Shown piece by piece: positions 24,847-34,333 of a DNA stretch of 64,000 nucleotides (position 1 is its first letter; the number at the start of each line of letters is the position of its first letter). Below the pieces are notes generated by a model. It had not been told where the DNA came from. It was given only the letters and a program-made list of their open reading frames with translations, and searched no databases. The translations under genes and the position numbers were made by a program. Source of the stretch: Rahnella inusitata_A (GTDB lineage Bacteria; Pseudomonadota; Gammaproteobacteria; Enterobacterales; Enterobacteriaceae). The stretch covers positions 179,929 to 243,928 of the forward strand of contig NZ_CBCPJJ010000021.1 of the NCBI RefSeq assembly GCF_965118895.1. The letters run 5' to 3'.

Positions 24847-26259
24847 ATGGCGCAGTTTTTAACGGAAGATTTCCTTCTCGACACAGAATTCGCACGTCGC
24901 CTGTATCACGACTACGCGAAAGATGAGCCCATTTTCGACTACCACTGCCATTTGCCGCCTGAGCTGATTGCGCAGGATTATAAATTTAAAAACATGTACG
25001 ACGTATGGCTGAAAGGCGATCACTACAAATGGCGCGCGATGCGTACCAATGGTGTGCCTGAACGTATGTGTACCGGTGATGCTACTGACCGCGAGAAGTT
25101 TGACGCCTGGGCGGCAACAGTTCCGCACACCATCGGTAACCCGCTGTACCACTGGACCCACCTCGAGCTGCGTCGTCCGTTCGGCATCACCGGTAAATTG
25201 CTTTCTCCGTCTACCGCAGGCGAAATCTGGGAGCGCGGTAATGCTTTACTGGCGCAGGATAACTTTTCTGCCCGTGGCATCATGAAACAGATGAACGTGA
25301 AAATGGTCGGCACCACCGATGATCCGATCGATTCTCTGGAACATCACAAAGCCGTGGCGCAGGACAGTAGTTTTGACGTTAAAGTTCTGCCGAGCTGGCG
25401 TCCGGACAAAGCCTTCAACATCCAGGCCGCGACGTTCGTGGACTATATGAAGAAACTGGAAGCGGCCTCTGATGTGTCAATCACCCGTTTCAGCGATCTT
25501 CGTGATGCCCTGAAAAAACGTATGGATCATTTCGCAGCGCACGGCTGCAAAGTCTCCGACCACGCACTGGATGTTGTGGTATTTGGCGAAGCGGATGATG
25601 CGACGCTGGACGGCATTCTGGCCCGTCGTCTGAACGGTGAAACGCCAACGACTGAAGAAATTGCCCAGTTTAAAACCGGCGTTCTGCTGTATCTGGCTTC
25701 TGAATATCAGCGTCGTGAATGGGTGCAGCAGTACCATATTGGCGCGCTGCGTGACAATAACACCCGTATGTTCCAGCTGATTGGTGCGGACGTTGGTTTC
25801 GATTCTATCAGCGACCAACCGCTGGCAGAGCCGCTGTCTAAGCTGCTGGGTGCGCAGGGTATGGCTGGTGGCCTGCCAAAAACTATTTTGTACTGCCTGA
25901 ATCCGCGCGATAACGAAGTGATCGGCACCATGGTCGGTAATTTCCAGGGTGAAGGGATGCCGGGCAAGATGCAGTTTGGTTCCGGCTGGTGGTTCAACGA
26001 TCAGAAAGACGGTATGCAACGCCAGATGACTCAGCTCGCCAACCTCGGCTTACTCAGTCGTTTCGTGGGCATGCTGACCGACAGCCGCAGCTTCCTGTCT
26101 TATACGCGTCATGAATACTTCCGCCGCATTCTGTGCCAGATGATCGGCCGCTGGGTGGAAGATGGCGAAGCGCCGGCGGATATCGAACTGCTGGGCAGCA
26201 TGGTGAAAAACATCTGCTTTGACAACGCCAAACAGTATTTCCAAATCGAGCTGAATTAA
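24847..26259 (+). CDS. uxaC: Uronate isomerase UxaC
   Basis: UxaC converts D-glucuronate to fructuronate and D-galacturonate to tagaturonate, the first step of hexuronate breakdown. The 470-aa protein (same length as E. coli) belongs to the amidohydrolase superfamily; DYHCHLPP (His33, His35) supplies the metal-binding His pair, and later blocks such as GWWFNDQKDGM and ADIELLGSMVKNICF are family-typical. It is first in a uxaC-uxaB-uxaA run; in E. coli uxaB lies elsewhere. Confidence 0.97.
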   Translation: MAQFLTEDFLLDTEFARRLYHDYAKDEPIFDYHCHLPPELIAQDYKFKNMYDVWLKGDHYKWRAMRTNGVPERMCTGDATDREKFDAWAATVPHTIGNPLYHWTHLELRRPFGITGKLLSPSTAGEIWERGNALLAQDNFSARGIMKQMNVKMVGTTDDPIDSLEHHKAVAQDSSFDVKVLPSWRPDKAFNIQAATFVDYMKKLEAASDVSITRFSDLRDALKKRMDHFAAHGCKVSDHALDVVVFGEADDATLDGILARRLNGETPTTEEIAQFKTGVLLYLASEYQRREWVQQYHIGALRDNNTRMFQLIGADVGFDSISDQPLAEPLSKLLGAQGMAGGLPKTILYCLNPRDNEVIGTMVGNFQGEGMPGKMQFGSGWWFNDQKDGMQRQMTQLANLGLLSRFVGMLTDSRSFLSYTRHEYFRRILCQMIGRWVEDGEAPADIELLGSMVKNICFDNAKQYFQIELN

Positions 26260-26269
26260 AAACGCACGA

Positions 26270-26293
26270 CGGAGCGCAGATTCCTGCGCTCCG
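26270..26293 (+). terminator. Strong hairpin between uxaC and uxaB, no T run
   Basis: CGGAGCGCAG (26270-26279) pairs perfectly with CTGCGCTCCG (26284-26293) around ATTC. The following bases are ATAATAAG, so intrinsic termination is unlikely. It may stabilise the uxaC 3' end or attenuate expression of the downstream genes. Confidence 0.55.
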
Positions 26294-26401
26294 ATAATAA
26301 GCAGAGTAATAACAACTAATTATCCCCTTTAGCACGGCGGCCACAGGACACATTCTTTGTCCTCAAAGACCGGCGTCTGAGCAAATTAAGGTAAATGTGA
26401 G

Positions 26402-27853
26402 ATGCAAAGGTTAAATCGCCGTGACTTTCCAGGCCGTCATCATCCCGACAAAATTATTCAGTTCGGTGAAGGTAACTTTTTGCGGGCGTTCGTCGACTGG
26501 CAAATCGACCTGTTAAATGAGCATACCGATCTGAACGCCGGTATCGTGATCGTTCGCCCGATTGACACCGATTTTCCGCCTTCGCTCAGCACCCAGGATG
26601 GCCTGTACACCACCATCATCAGCGGCCTGAACGAGCAGGGCGAAACAGTGCGTGATACGCGCATCATTCGTTCCGTAAACCGCGAAATCAATATCTACCA
26701 TCAGTTTGACGAATATCTGGCGCTGGCGCGCGATCCTAATATCCGCTTTGTGTTTTCCAACACCACCGAAGCCGGGATCAGCTACGTCGAGAGCGATTGT
26801 CTTGAAGACGCGCCACCGGCCAGCTTCCCGGCCAAACTGACCCGTTTGCTGTTCGAGCGTTTCACTCACTTCTCCGGCGCCGCCGATAAAGGCTGGGTTT
26901 TACTGCCGTGTGAACTGATCGACTACAACGGCGAAGCCTTACAAGAACTGGTGCTGCGTTACGCCCAACAGTGGGCGTTACCTGCTTCCTTCACCCACTG
27001 GCTGGAAACCAGCAACACCTTCTGCTCAACGCTGGTTGACCGCATTGTGACCGGTTATCCGCGCAGCGAAGTGGACAGCCTGCAGCAGGAACTGGGCTAT
27101 CAGGACAGCTTCTTCGACAGCGCCGAACACTTCTACCTGTTCGTGATCCAGGGGCCGAAAAGTCTGGCTCAGGAGCTGCGTCTGGACAAACTGTCGCTGA
27201 ACATCCGTCTGGTTGATGACATTAAACCGTACAAAGAACGCAAAGTGGCGATCCTCAACGGTGCGCACACCGCGCTGGTACCGGTGGCATTTCTCTGTGG
27301 TCTGAACACCGTCGGCGAATCGATGAATGATGCGCAGTTAAGCCGTTTTGTAGAGCTGGCTATCGCTGAAGAAATCTCGCCGGTGCTGGATCTGCCGCAG
27401 AATGAACTGACCTCCTTCGCGCAGGCAGTGCTAAGCCGTTTCCGCAACCCGTTCATTCAGCATCAGCTGTTGTCGATTGCCCTGAACGGCATGACTAAAT
27501 ACCGTACCCGCATTCTGCCTCAGCTGCTGGCGAGTCAGGAAAAGCATCAGATCCTGCCGCCGCGCCTGACCTTCGCGCTGGCCGCCTTGCTGGCGTTTTA
27601 CCGTGGCGAACGCCATGGTGAAATCTATCCGTTGCAGGATGATGCCCACTGGCTGAGCCGTTTCTCAGAATTGTGGAGCGGCGTGCGTACCGGCGAATTA
27701 CCGCTGGCCGGGCTGGTGGAGAGCGTGCTGGCCGATGAAGAACACTGGGGACGGGATCTCAATACCGTACCTGGCCTGACCGCCAAAGTGACCGAACAGT
27801 TACAGGCGATCGAAGACCGTGGCATGCGCGATGCGCTGGCGGCTTACAGCTAA
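26402..27853 (+). CDS. uxaB: Tagaturonate reductase (altronate oxidoreductase) UxaB
   Basis: UxaB reduces tagaturonate to altronate with NADH. The 483-aa protein equals E. coli UxaB in length. An N-terminal nucleotide-binding domain starts IQFGEGNFLRAFVDWQ, and the C-terminal polyol dehydrogenase domain has DIKPYKERKVAILNGAHT with the family catalytic Lys. It lies 142 bases after uxaC and 10 bases before uxaA, so the pathway genes form one cluster here. Confidence 0.97.
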   Translation: MQRLNRRDFPGRHHPDKIIQFGEGNFLRAFVDWQIDLLNEHTDLNAGIVIVRPIDTDFPPSLSTQDGLYTTIISGLNEQGETVRDTRIIRSVNREINIYHQFDEYLALARDPNIRFVFSNTTEAGISYVESDCLEDAPPASFPAKLTRLLFERFTHFSGAADKGWVLLPCELIDYNGEALQELVLRYAQQWALPASFTHWLETSNTFCSTLVDRIVTGYPRSEVDSLQQELGYQDSFFDSAEHFYLFVIQGPKSLAQELRLDKLSLNIRLVDDIKPYKERKVAILNGAHTALVPVAFLCGLNTVGESMNDAQLSRFVELAIAEEISPVLDLPQNELTSFAQAVLSRFRNPFIQHQLLSIALNGMTKYRTRILPQLLASQEKHQILPPRLTFALAALLAFYRGERHGEIYPLQDDAHWLSRFSELWSGVRTGELPLAGLVESVLADEEHWGRDLNTVPGLTAKVTEQLQAIEDRGMRDALAAYS

Positions 27854-27863
27854 GAGGGCGACT

Positions 27864-29354
27864 ATGCAAAGTATCATTCAAATTCATCCTGCTGATAACG
27901 TTGCCGTGGCACTGCGCGACATTGAAGCCGGTGAGCGCGTCGAAGCTGGCGATTATCATGTCGTATTGCCAGAAGCGGTTGCCCGTGGTCACAAATTTGC
28001 CCTGCGCCCGATTGCGGCCGGGGAAAATATTGTCAAATACGGTCTGCCGATTGGCCATGCACTGACTGCGATCGAACCAGGTGTGCATATTCATTCACAA
28101 AACGGTAAAACCAATTTAAGCGATCTGGATCAGTACCAGTATCAGCCGGAATTTGTGACCGTGCCTGAGCAGATGGCCGATCGCGAAGTCCAGATCTACC
28201 GTCGTAAAGACGGTCAGGTGGGGATCCGCAACGAGCTATGGTTAATCCCGACCGTCGGCTGTGTGAACGGTATCGCCCGTCAGATCCAGACGCGCTTTCT
28301 CAAAGAGACCAATGACGCAGAAGGTACCGACGGGGTTTATCTGTTCACGCATCCGTTTGGCTGTTCGCAGCTGGGCGACGATCACGTCAACACCCGCACC
28401 ATGCTGCAAAATATGGTGCGCCACCCGAACGCCGGGGCGGTGCTGGTGATCGGCCTGGGTTGTGAAAACAATCAGGTGGACGTATTCCGCGAGACGCTGG
28501 GTGAAGTCGACGAAGACCGCGTGCGTTTCATGACGCTGCAAAAATTCGATGACGAAGTGGAAGCCGGTCTGGAGCGTCTGCGCGAGCTGTATGCCGTCAT
28601 GCGTGATGACAAGCGCGAGAGCGGCAAACTCAGCGAGCTGAAGTTTGGTCTGGAATGCGGTGGCTCCGACGGGCTGTCCGGCATCACCGCCAACCCGCTG
28701 CTGGGGCGCTTCTCCGACTTTGTGATTGCCAACGGCGGCACCTCCGTGCTGACCGAAGTGCCGGAAATGTTTGGCGCAGAACGGATTCTGATGAGCCGTT
28801 GCCGCGACGAATCGACGTTTGAAAAAACCGTTCATATGGTGAACGACTTCAAGCAGTACTTCATCGAGCACAATCAGCCGATTTACGAAAACCCGTCTCC
28901 GGGCAATAAAGCCGGGGGGATCACTACCCTTGAAGAGAAGTCGCTAGGCTGTACGCAGAAAGCCGGTCAGAGCCCGGTCATGGACGTACTGAAATACGGC
29001 GAGCGTCTGACCACGCCGGGGCTAAACCTGTTGAGCGCGCCGGGTAACGATGCCGTCGCGACCAGCGCCTTAGCCGGTGCCGGCTGCCATATGGTGCTGT
29101 TCAGCACCGGTCGCGGTACGCCTTACGGCGGTTTTGTTCCGACGGTGAAACTGGCGACCAACAGCGAGCTGGCGGCGAAAAAACCGCACTGGATCGATTT
29201 CGACGCAGGCCAGCTGATCCACGATGTCAGTATGGATCAACTGCTGGGTGAATTTGTGGATCTGATCGTGGCGATCGCTGATGGCCGCAAAGCCAAAAAC
29301 GAACTGAATGATTTCCGTGAATTAGCGATTTTTAAAAGCGGTGTCACATTGTAA
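27864..29354 (+). CDS. uxaA: Altronate dehydratase UxaA
   Basis: UxaA dehydrates altronate to 2-keto-3-deoxygluconate, using Fe2+. The 496-aa protein (E. coli 495) has the N-terminal SAF domain (IIQIHPADNVAVAL) and the large catalytic domain with FGLECGGSDGLSGITANP and LGCTQKAG. I place the start at 27864, where GAGGGC precedes by 6 bases and the N-terminus fits E. coli MQYIKIHALDN; a longer frame overlaps uxaB. It ends the hexuronate run. Confidence 0.97.
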   Translation: MQSIIQIHPADNVAVALRDIEAGERVEAGDYHVVLPEAVARGHKFALRPIAAGENIVKYGLPIGHALTAIEPGVHIHSQNGKTNLSDLDQYQYQPEFVTVPEQMADREVQIYRRKDGQVGIRNELWLIPTVGCVNGIARQIQTRFLKETNDAEGTDGVYLFTHPFGCSQLGDDHVNTRTMLQNMVRHPNAGAVLVIGLGCENNQVDVFRETLGEVDEDRVRFMTLQKFDDEVEAGLERLRELYAVMRDDKRESGKLSELKFGLECGGSDGLSGITANPLLGRFSDFVIANGGTSVLTEVPEMFGAERILMSRCRDESTFEKTVHMVNDFKQYFIEHNQPIYENPSPGNKAGGITTLEEKSLGCTQKAGQSPVMDVLKYGERLTTPGLNLLSAPGNDAVATSALAGAGCHMVLFSTGRGTPYGGFVPTVKLATNSELAAKKPHWIDFDAGQLIHDVSMDQLLGEFVDLIVAIADGRKAKNELNDFRELAIFKSGVTL

Positions 29355-29378
29355 CCCTGCGGCTTTATCGTTAGGATG

Positions 29379-29410
29379 AAACGGCGTTTCAATTATGAAG
29401 CGCCGTTTTT
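29379..29410 (+). terminator. Terminator after uxaA
   Basis: AAACGGCGTTTCA pairs with TGAAGCGCCGTTTTT, followed by a T run, 25 bases past the uxaA stop. Confidence 0.85.
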
Positions 29411-29480
29411 ACGTTAGAGCTTTGCGTAGCAGCGATACGTAAAAAAATCGACGAAGTCTTCTACGCAGAGAGCCTGATAA

Positions 29481-30044
29481 ATGACGTATTACTGGTTTGC
29501 CCAGTCGATTGGTGTGGTGGCTTTTGTTGTCGGCATCACCATGTTTTTCAACCGCAGCGATCGACGTTTCAAACAGCAACTTTCCGCCTACAGCGCCATT
29601 ATCGGCGTGCATTTTCTGCTGATGGGCGCCGCACCCGCAGGCATGAGCGCCTTGCTCAACTCCATCCGTACTCTGATTTCTCTGCGCACCCGCAACCAGT
29701 GGATTATGGTGATTTTCATCGTCCTGACGCTGGTGCTGGGCCTGAGCCGCGCGCATCACTGGATGGAATTATTACCGGTAGGCGCCACCGTCGTCAGTAC
29801 CTGGGCGCTGTTCCGCACCAGCGGGCTGACCACGCGCTGCATCATGTGGTGTTCAACCTGCTGTTGGGTGGCTCATAACATCTGGCTTGGCTCGATTGGT
29901 GGCTCGCTTATCGAAGGCAGTTTTCTCGTCATGAACGGTTTTAACATCATCCGCTTCCGCCGCCTGCAACTGCGGGGCATCGATCCTTTCGAGGTGGAAA
30001 AGAAGATTGTGAAGAAGATGGATGAGAACAAAGCGGCGGAGTGA
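29481..30044 (+). CDS. ygjV: YgjV family inner-membrane protein
   Basis: The 187-aa protein matches E. coli YgjV (183 aa), a multi-helix membrane protein of unknown function that also neighbours uxaA in E. coli. At least five hydrophobic segments are visible, including QSIGVVAFVVGITMFF and MVIFIVLTLVLGL, then CCWVAHNIWLGSIGGSLIEGS-type family sequence. A terminator separates it from uxaA, so it is probably transcribed on its own. Confidence 0.92.
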   Translation: MTYYWFAQSIGVVAFVVGITMFFNRSDRRFKQQLSAYSAIIGVHFLLMGAAPAGMSALLNSIRTLISLRTRNQWIMVIFIVLTLVLGLSRAHHWMELLPVGATVVSTWALFRTSGLTTRCIMWCSTCCWVAHNIWLGSIGGSLIEGSFLVMNGFNIIRFRRLQLRGIDPFEVEKKIVKKMDENKAAE

Positions 30045-30067
30045 GATTTCACTCCGTCTCAGGAAAA

Positions 30068-30799
30068 TTACTCTTCCAGCTTAAGCGGCGGCAGCTGCGC
30101 GAAGATACTCAGCAAGCCTTCTCCCCAGCCTTTGCGGATCATGTCGAAATATGGGTGTGTTTCGGTTATCCGGTATTGTTGCGCGGTGCTGTAGCTGTCG
30201 GTCGGATAGGTCAGAACGTCCAGCGGCAGGCCGACGGACAGATTGCTGCGCAGCGTCGAATCCATCGAAATCAGCGCGCACTGCATCGCCTGATCCAGCG
30301 GGGTATCGAAGCTCAGCACGCGATCGATAATCGGCTTGCCGTACTTGCTTTCACCCACCTGAAAATAGGGCGTGTCGTGCGTGGCTTCGATGAAGTTGCC
30401 CTGCGGATAAATGTGGAACAGCCGCAGGCCTTCGCCCTTGATCTGGCCGCCGAGCAGCAGGTTGCAGCTGAAATCCGTGGTGCCGCCCTGATTGGCGCCG
30501 CTGTCGCGGGCAATCACTTCACGCACCGTTTCCCCGAGCAGGCTGGCGGCGTCATACATCGACTCCACGTTGAGCAGGTTTTCCCGATGATCATCCAGAC
30601 AGCGGCGATGGAGCAGGCTGATAATGCTCTGTGTGGTCGCCAGATTTCCGGCACTTTGGAGCACCAGCACGCGTTCATCGCTTTGATGAAAAACGTGCAG
30701 TTTTCGGAAAGTGGAAATATGGTCCACCCCGGCGTTAGTACGCGAATCTGATACAAACACCAGGCCAGAGGACAAGCGCATGGCCACACAGTAAGTCAT
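30068..30799 (-). CDS. Anbu proteasome-type peptidase
   Basis: A 243-aa member of the Anbu (ancestral beta subunit) family, a bacterial relative of HslV and proteasome beta subunits. The N-terminus MTYCVAM exposes Thr2 as the likely N-terminal nucleophile after Met removal; FVSDSRTNAGVD, SAGNLATTQS and the central beta-sandwich blocks are family-typical. Anbu forms ring or spiral assemblies; its substrate is unknown. It is last in a four-gene minus-strand operon (ATP-grasp, alpha-E, transglutaminase, Anbu), 31 bases behind the transglutaminase gene. Confidence 0.93.
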   Translation of the reverse strand: MTYCVAMRLSSGLVFVSDSRTNAGVDHISTFRKLHVFHQSDERVLVLQSAGNLATTQSIISLLHRRCLDDHRENLLNVESMYDAASLLGETVREVIARDSGANQGGTTDFSCNLLLGGQIKGEGLRLFHIYPQGNFIEATHDTPYFQVGESKYGKPIIDRVLSFDTPLDQAMQCALISMDSTLRSNLSVGLPLDVLTYPTDSYSTAQQYRITETHPYFDMIRKGWGEGLLSIFAQLPPLKLEE

Positions 30800-30830
30800 A
30801 GAAAAATCTTCCTATTTCAAGCAGTCAGGA

Positions 30831-31625
30831 TTATTGCGGAATGTCGAACATCTCAACCGCCGCGACAGTGCGCATGTCTTCGCATCCCCCACCTAACCGG
30901 ATACCGCGGACCGGGCACGCATCAAGATAATCTATGCCGATAGCCAGTTTCAAATGCTGATTGGGCTGGCAGGTATTATTCGTGACATCGAAGCTTTGCC
31001 AGCGGTCATCCAGCCAGGCTTCTGCCCACGCGTGCATTGCCACATGGGCGGAGTCCTGGGTATAGAGATAACCGCTGACGTAACGCGCCGGAATGCCCAG
31101 ACTGCGGCAGCAGGCGAGGAAAACGTGGGTATGATCCTGACACACGCCCTGTTGCGCGGAAAACGCCTGTGAGGCGCTGTCTTTCACGGTGGTAGTGCCG
31201 GGGCTGTAGGGCATTTTCAGCAACAGTTCACCCATCAGACTACACAAACTTTCGTGTTGTGCCTGCGGCCGGTAATAACGGTTTGCGAAATCGCGGATCG
31301 CCCCATCGGCTAGCGTCAGCGGGCTGGTGCGCAAAAATACCAGCGGCGAAAGATGCCCGCAATTATCGTCTTCGGTATTGTCTTCAATCTCCACTACGCC
31401 GTTGGCTTCAATGGTGATCGCCTGATGCGGCTGATCCAGCGTCAGCACATGCAGTACATTGCCGTAAGCATCGAATGTGCGGGTGGCGTATTCCGGCAGC
31501 GTTAAATCCCACGACAGGATTTTTTGATGGCTGGAGTTCTGCGGCGTGAGGCGCAGATACTGTGTGCTGTGCTTGACCTGTTGTGCATAGGTGTAATGCG
31601 TCTGATGACTGACATTCAGTTTCAT
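30831..31625 (-). CDS. Transglutaminase-like cysteine protease of the Anbu cluster
   Basis: The 264-aa protein has a bacterial transglutaminase N-terminal beta domain (HYTYAQQVKHSTQYLRLTP) and a papain-like transglutaminase core with the triad Cys162 (GVCQDHTHVF), His198 (MHAWAEAW) and Asp213 (FDVTNN). It could cleave or form isopeptide bonds. Its start overlaps the end of the alpha-E gene (TAATG), so the two are co-translated. Confidence 0.93.
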   Translation of the reverse strand: MKLNVSHQTHYTYAQQVKHSTQYLRLTPQNSSHQKILSWDLTLPEYATRTFDAYGNVLHVLTLDQPHQAITIEANGVVEIEDNTEDDNCGHLSPLVFLRTSPLTLADGAIRDFANRYYRPQAQHESLCSLMGELLLKMPYSPGTTTVKDSASQAFSAQQGVCQDHTHVFLACCRSLGIPARYVSGYLYTQDSAHVAMHAWAEAWLDDRWQSFDVTNNTCQPNQHLKLAIGIDYLDACPVRGIRLGGGCEDMRTVAAVEMFDIPQ

Positions 31626-32566
31626 TATTGTGCCTCCAGATAGGTCTGATGGATGCTTTCTGCGATAGCGCCGGTCTGGTCGAGGAACTGCATCAACCAG
31701 GGGCTAAGACCCATTTCGACAATTTCTTCCATTTCGGTGAAGCGTAGCTGTGCATGCAGGGTGTGAACGCGGCGACGTGGCAGATTGCCCGCCGTACCGC
31801 CGATTTCTTCCAGCTGCTCGGCCATGATTTCCACGCATGACAGCAGGGATCGCGGCAACTCACGGCGCAGGATCAGCAGCTCGGCGATGTGCTTCTGGCT
31901 GAGCTGCTGTTTGTAGAGCGTGTGGAAGGCTTCACGGGCGCTGACGGCGCGCAGCAAGGTATCCATCCGGTAATATTCGCGCACCGGATCTTCATCGGCA
32001 TTGAGCAACTGATTTTTGGCATCCAGCAGGCGTGCAGTGCTGTCTGCACGTTCAAGCATGGTGCCGAGCCGGATGAAATTTTGGGCATCGCTGCGCAGCA
32101 AAGTGCCGAACATCGCGCCACGGAACAGATGTGAGCGCTCCTTAACCCAGTCGAAGAAGGAATCCGCACCGGCGGAACCGACACCCTGACGGCGGATGAG
32201 TTTCATCTCAATCCATGTGGCGTTGATGCTTTCCCAGACTTCGGAAGACAGGCTGCCGCGCACCGCGTGAGCGTTGTTCCACGCCATTTGCAGACAGCTG
32301 TAAATACTGCCGTGATTGATGTTATCCAGCGCGAAAAAGTTGAGCAGATTGCTCATGGTCAGCTGCGGATAATGTTCATTGAACAGCGTGCGGGTACCGG
32401 TCATGGTCAGCGGCACCAGCAGATCGTTATTTTCATCGCGCGCCGTGACGTCACGGATCGACATCATCGACAGCTTGTTGGTGACGTCCAACAGACGGGC
32501 GATATTCTCGGCGCGTTCCAGATAACGCGCCATCCAGTACAGCTCACTGGCGGTTCTGCTTAGCAT
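31625..32566 (-). CDS. Alpha-E domain protein of the Anbu cluster
   Basis: A 313-aa all-helical protein of the alpha-E (DUF403) family, recognisable by SELYWMARYLERAENIARLLD at its start and RADSTARLLDAKNQLL later. The family almost always sits next to a circularly permuted ATP-grasp and a transglutaminase, as here; its biochemical role is unknown. It overlaps the ATP-grasp gene by 7 bases. Confidence 0.93.
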   Translation of the reverse strand: MLSRTASELYWMARYLERAENIARLLDVTNKLSMMSIRDVTARDENNDLLVPLTMTGTRTLFNEHYPQLTMSNLLNFFALDNINHGSIYSCLQMAWNNAHAVRGSLSSEVWESINATWIEMKLIRRQGVGSAGADSFFDWVKERSHLFRGAMFGTLLRSDAQNFIRLGTMLERADSTARLLDAKNQLLNADEDPVREYYRMDTLLRAVSAREAFHTLYKQQLSQKHIAELLILRRELPRSLLSCVEIMAEQLEEIGGTAGNLPRRRVHTLHAQLRFTEMEEIVEMGLSPWLMQFLDQTGAIAESIHQTYLEAQ

Positions 32567-34014
32567 GCGTCATCCTCCGTCGAATCTTCTTCTTCCAGCA
32601 CCCAGGTATCTTTGGTGCCGCCGCCCTGTGATGAGTTGACCACCAGGGATCCTTCGGCGAGCGCCACGCGGGTTAAACCGCCGGGAACCAGACGGATTTC
32701 CGCACCGGTGAGCGCGAAGGGCCGCAAATCGATATGGCGCGGTGCCAGACCGTTTTCGACAAACGTCGGGCAGGTTGAGAGCGCGAGCGTTTCCTGCGCG
32801 ATGTAATTCTCGGGGCGGGTTTTCAGCAAATCGCGAAAACGTGCCAGTTCCTCCAGGCTGGCGGTCGGGCCAATTAACATGCCGTAACCGCCCGCGCCGT
32901 GAACTTCTTTCACCACCATTTTGTCCAGATTCGCCAGTACGAAAGACAGGTCGGATTCTTTGCGGCATTGCCACGTCGGCACATTGTTGAGGATCGGATC
33001 TTCACCCAGGTAATAACGGATCATCTCAGGCACATACGGGTAGATGGATTTGTCGTCGGCAACGCCGGTGCCGATGGCATTTGCCAGCACCACGCCACCG
33101 GCACGATAGACCGACAGCAGGCCGGGCACGCCAAGCATGGAGTCAGCGCGGAATGCCAGCGGATCTAAAAACGCATCGTCGATGCGCCGGTAGATAACGT
33201 CGATCTTGCACGGGCCTGCCGTGGTACGCATCAGCACCGCTCCGTCTTTAACGAACAAATCGGCGCTTTCTACCAGTTCGACGCCCATTTGCTGCGCCAG
33301 GAAACTGTGCTCGAAATAGGCGCTGTTAAAGCGCCCCGGCGTCAGTACGACGACGGTCGGATCGTTAACCGGCGTGCTTTCACGCAAAGTTTGCAGCAGA
33401 TGAGAAGGGTAGCGTGAGACCGGCGCGATACGCTGCTCGGCAAACAGTTCCGGGTACAGCCGCATCATCATTTTGCGGTTTTCCATCATGTAGGAAACGC
33501 CGGACGGTGTGCGCAGGTTGTCTTCCAGCACGTAATATTCGCCATCGCCGCCACGCACCATGTCGGTTCCGGCGATGTGGGCATAGGTATCGCGATGAAG
33601 ATCAATGCCCTGCATGCAGGGTTGATACTGATCGTTGGCCAGCACCTGTTCGGCAGGTACCAGTCCGGCTTTGAGTATTTTCTGGTCGTGATAAATATCA
33701 TGCAAAAACGCGTTCAGCGCCTGTACCCGCTGGCGGATCCCGCGATCGAGCATTTTCCATTCCCCGGCGGGAATAATGCGCGGCACGCTGTCAAACGGGA
33801 TCAGCCGCTCTGCGCCATCATCTTCGCCGTAAACATTAAAGGTAATCCCCACCCGGTGGAAAAGCAGCGCTGCTTCCTCTTTTTTGCGCTGGACGGCCTG
33901 TTGATCGGCCTGCTGCAACCACTGCCAGTAAGCCTGATAATGGCTGCGGTGTTTCCCTTCAGCCATTAACATTTCATCAAAAAAGGGTGAATCGGAAAGG
34001 TCAATCTTAATCAT
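32560..34014 (-). CDS. Circularly permuted type 2 ATP-grasp protein
   Basis: The 484-aa protein is the first gene of the Anbu operon and belongs to the circularly permuted ATP-grasp (DUF404/DUF407) family, predicted peptide or amide ligases. Blocks such as GTDMVRGGDGEYYVLEDNLR, TPSGVSYMMENR, VHGAGGYGMLIGP and SSQGGGTKDTWVL are family-typical. The start at 34014 (MIKIDLSD) has GAGG 5 bases upstream and is preferred over the longer frame to 34062. With the other three proteins it may build or attach a peptide tag; that is a prediction, not shown. Confidence 0.93.
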   Translation of the reverse strand: MIKIDLSDSPFFDEMLMAEGKHRSHYQAYWQWLQQADQQAVQRKKEEAALLFHRVGITFNVYGEDDGAERLIPFDSVPRIIPAGEWKMLDRGIRQRVQALNAFLHDIYHDQKILKAGLVPAEQVLANDQYQPCMQGIDLHRDTYAHIAGTDMVRGGDGEYYVLEDNLRTPSGVSYMMENRKMMMRLYPELFAEQRIAPVSRYPSHLLQTLRESTPVNDPTVVVLTPGRFNSAYFEHSFLAQQMGVELVESADLFVKDGAVLMRTTAGPCKIDVIYRRIDDAFLDPLAFRADSMLGVPGLLSVYRAGGVVLANAIGTGVADDKSIYPYVPEMIRYYLGEDPILNNVPTWQCRKESDLSFVLANLDKMVVKEVHGAGGYGMLIGPTASLEELARFRDLLKTRPENYIAQETLALSTCPTFVENGLAPRHIDLRPFALTGAEIRLVPGGLTRVALAEGSLVVNSSQGGGTKDTWVLEEEDSTEDDAC

Positions 34015-34333
34015 CATCACCTCACAAACTGGACCGGCTGCAATGGAATCGTTCAATAACAATGAAGATCACGCATAAAGTGTGCCATCGTGCAAAACCC
34101 GCGGGAAATCAGGAGTCAGGACGTGCATCTGCTCTCAAAAGGTGCAGAAAAAACCACGGCTGAGTGAAAAGAGGGCAAAAAAGGTCGGGATATAATGAGT
34201 ATGGTCGCTGATGAGGCAATCGCCACTGCCGGGCGAAAACAACAGAAAGGCTAATGGGTGAGGGGATTGGTAAAAGCAGGCGAAAAAAAACCAGCCCGAA
34301 GGCTGGCTCATCAAAACCTGATGCTTTCGCGAA
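34015..34333. other. Intergenic region between the Anbu operon and ridA
   Basis: About 320 bases that should hold the promoter of the four-gene operon (reading left) and the ridA terminator (listed). I see no gene here. Confidence 0.55.
34283..34308 (-). terminator. Terminator downstream of ridA
   Basis: CCAGCC (34291-34296) pairs with GGCTGG (34301-34306) around CGAA; on the minus strand eight T follow. It ends the pyrLBI-ridA transcript. Confidence 0.9.
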
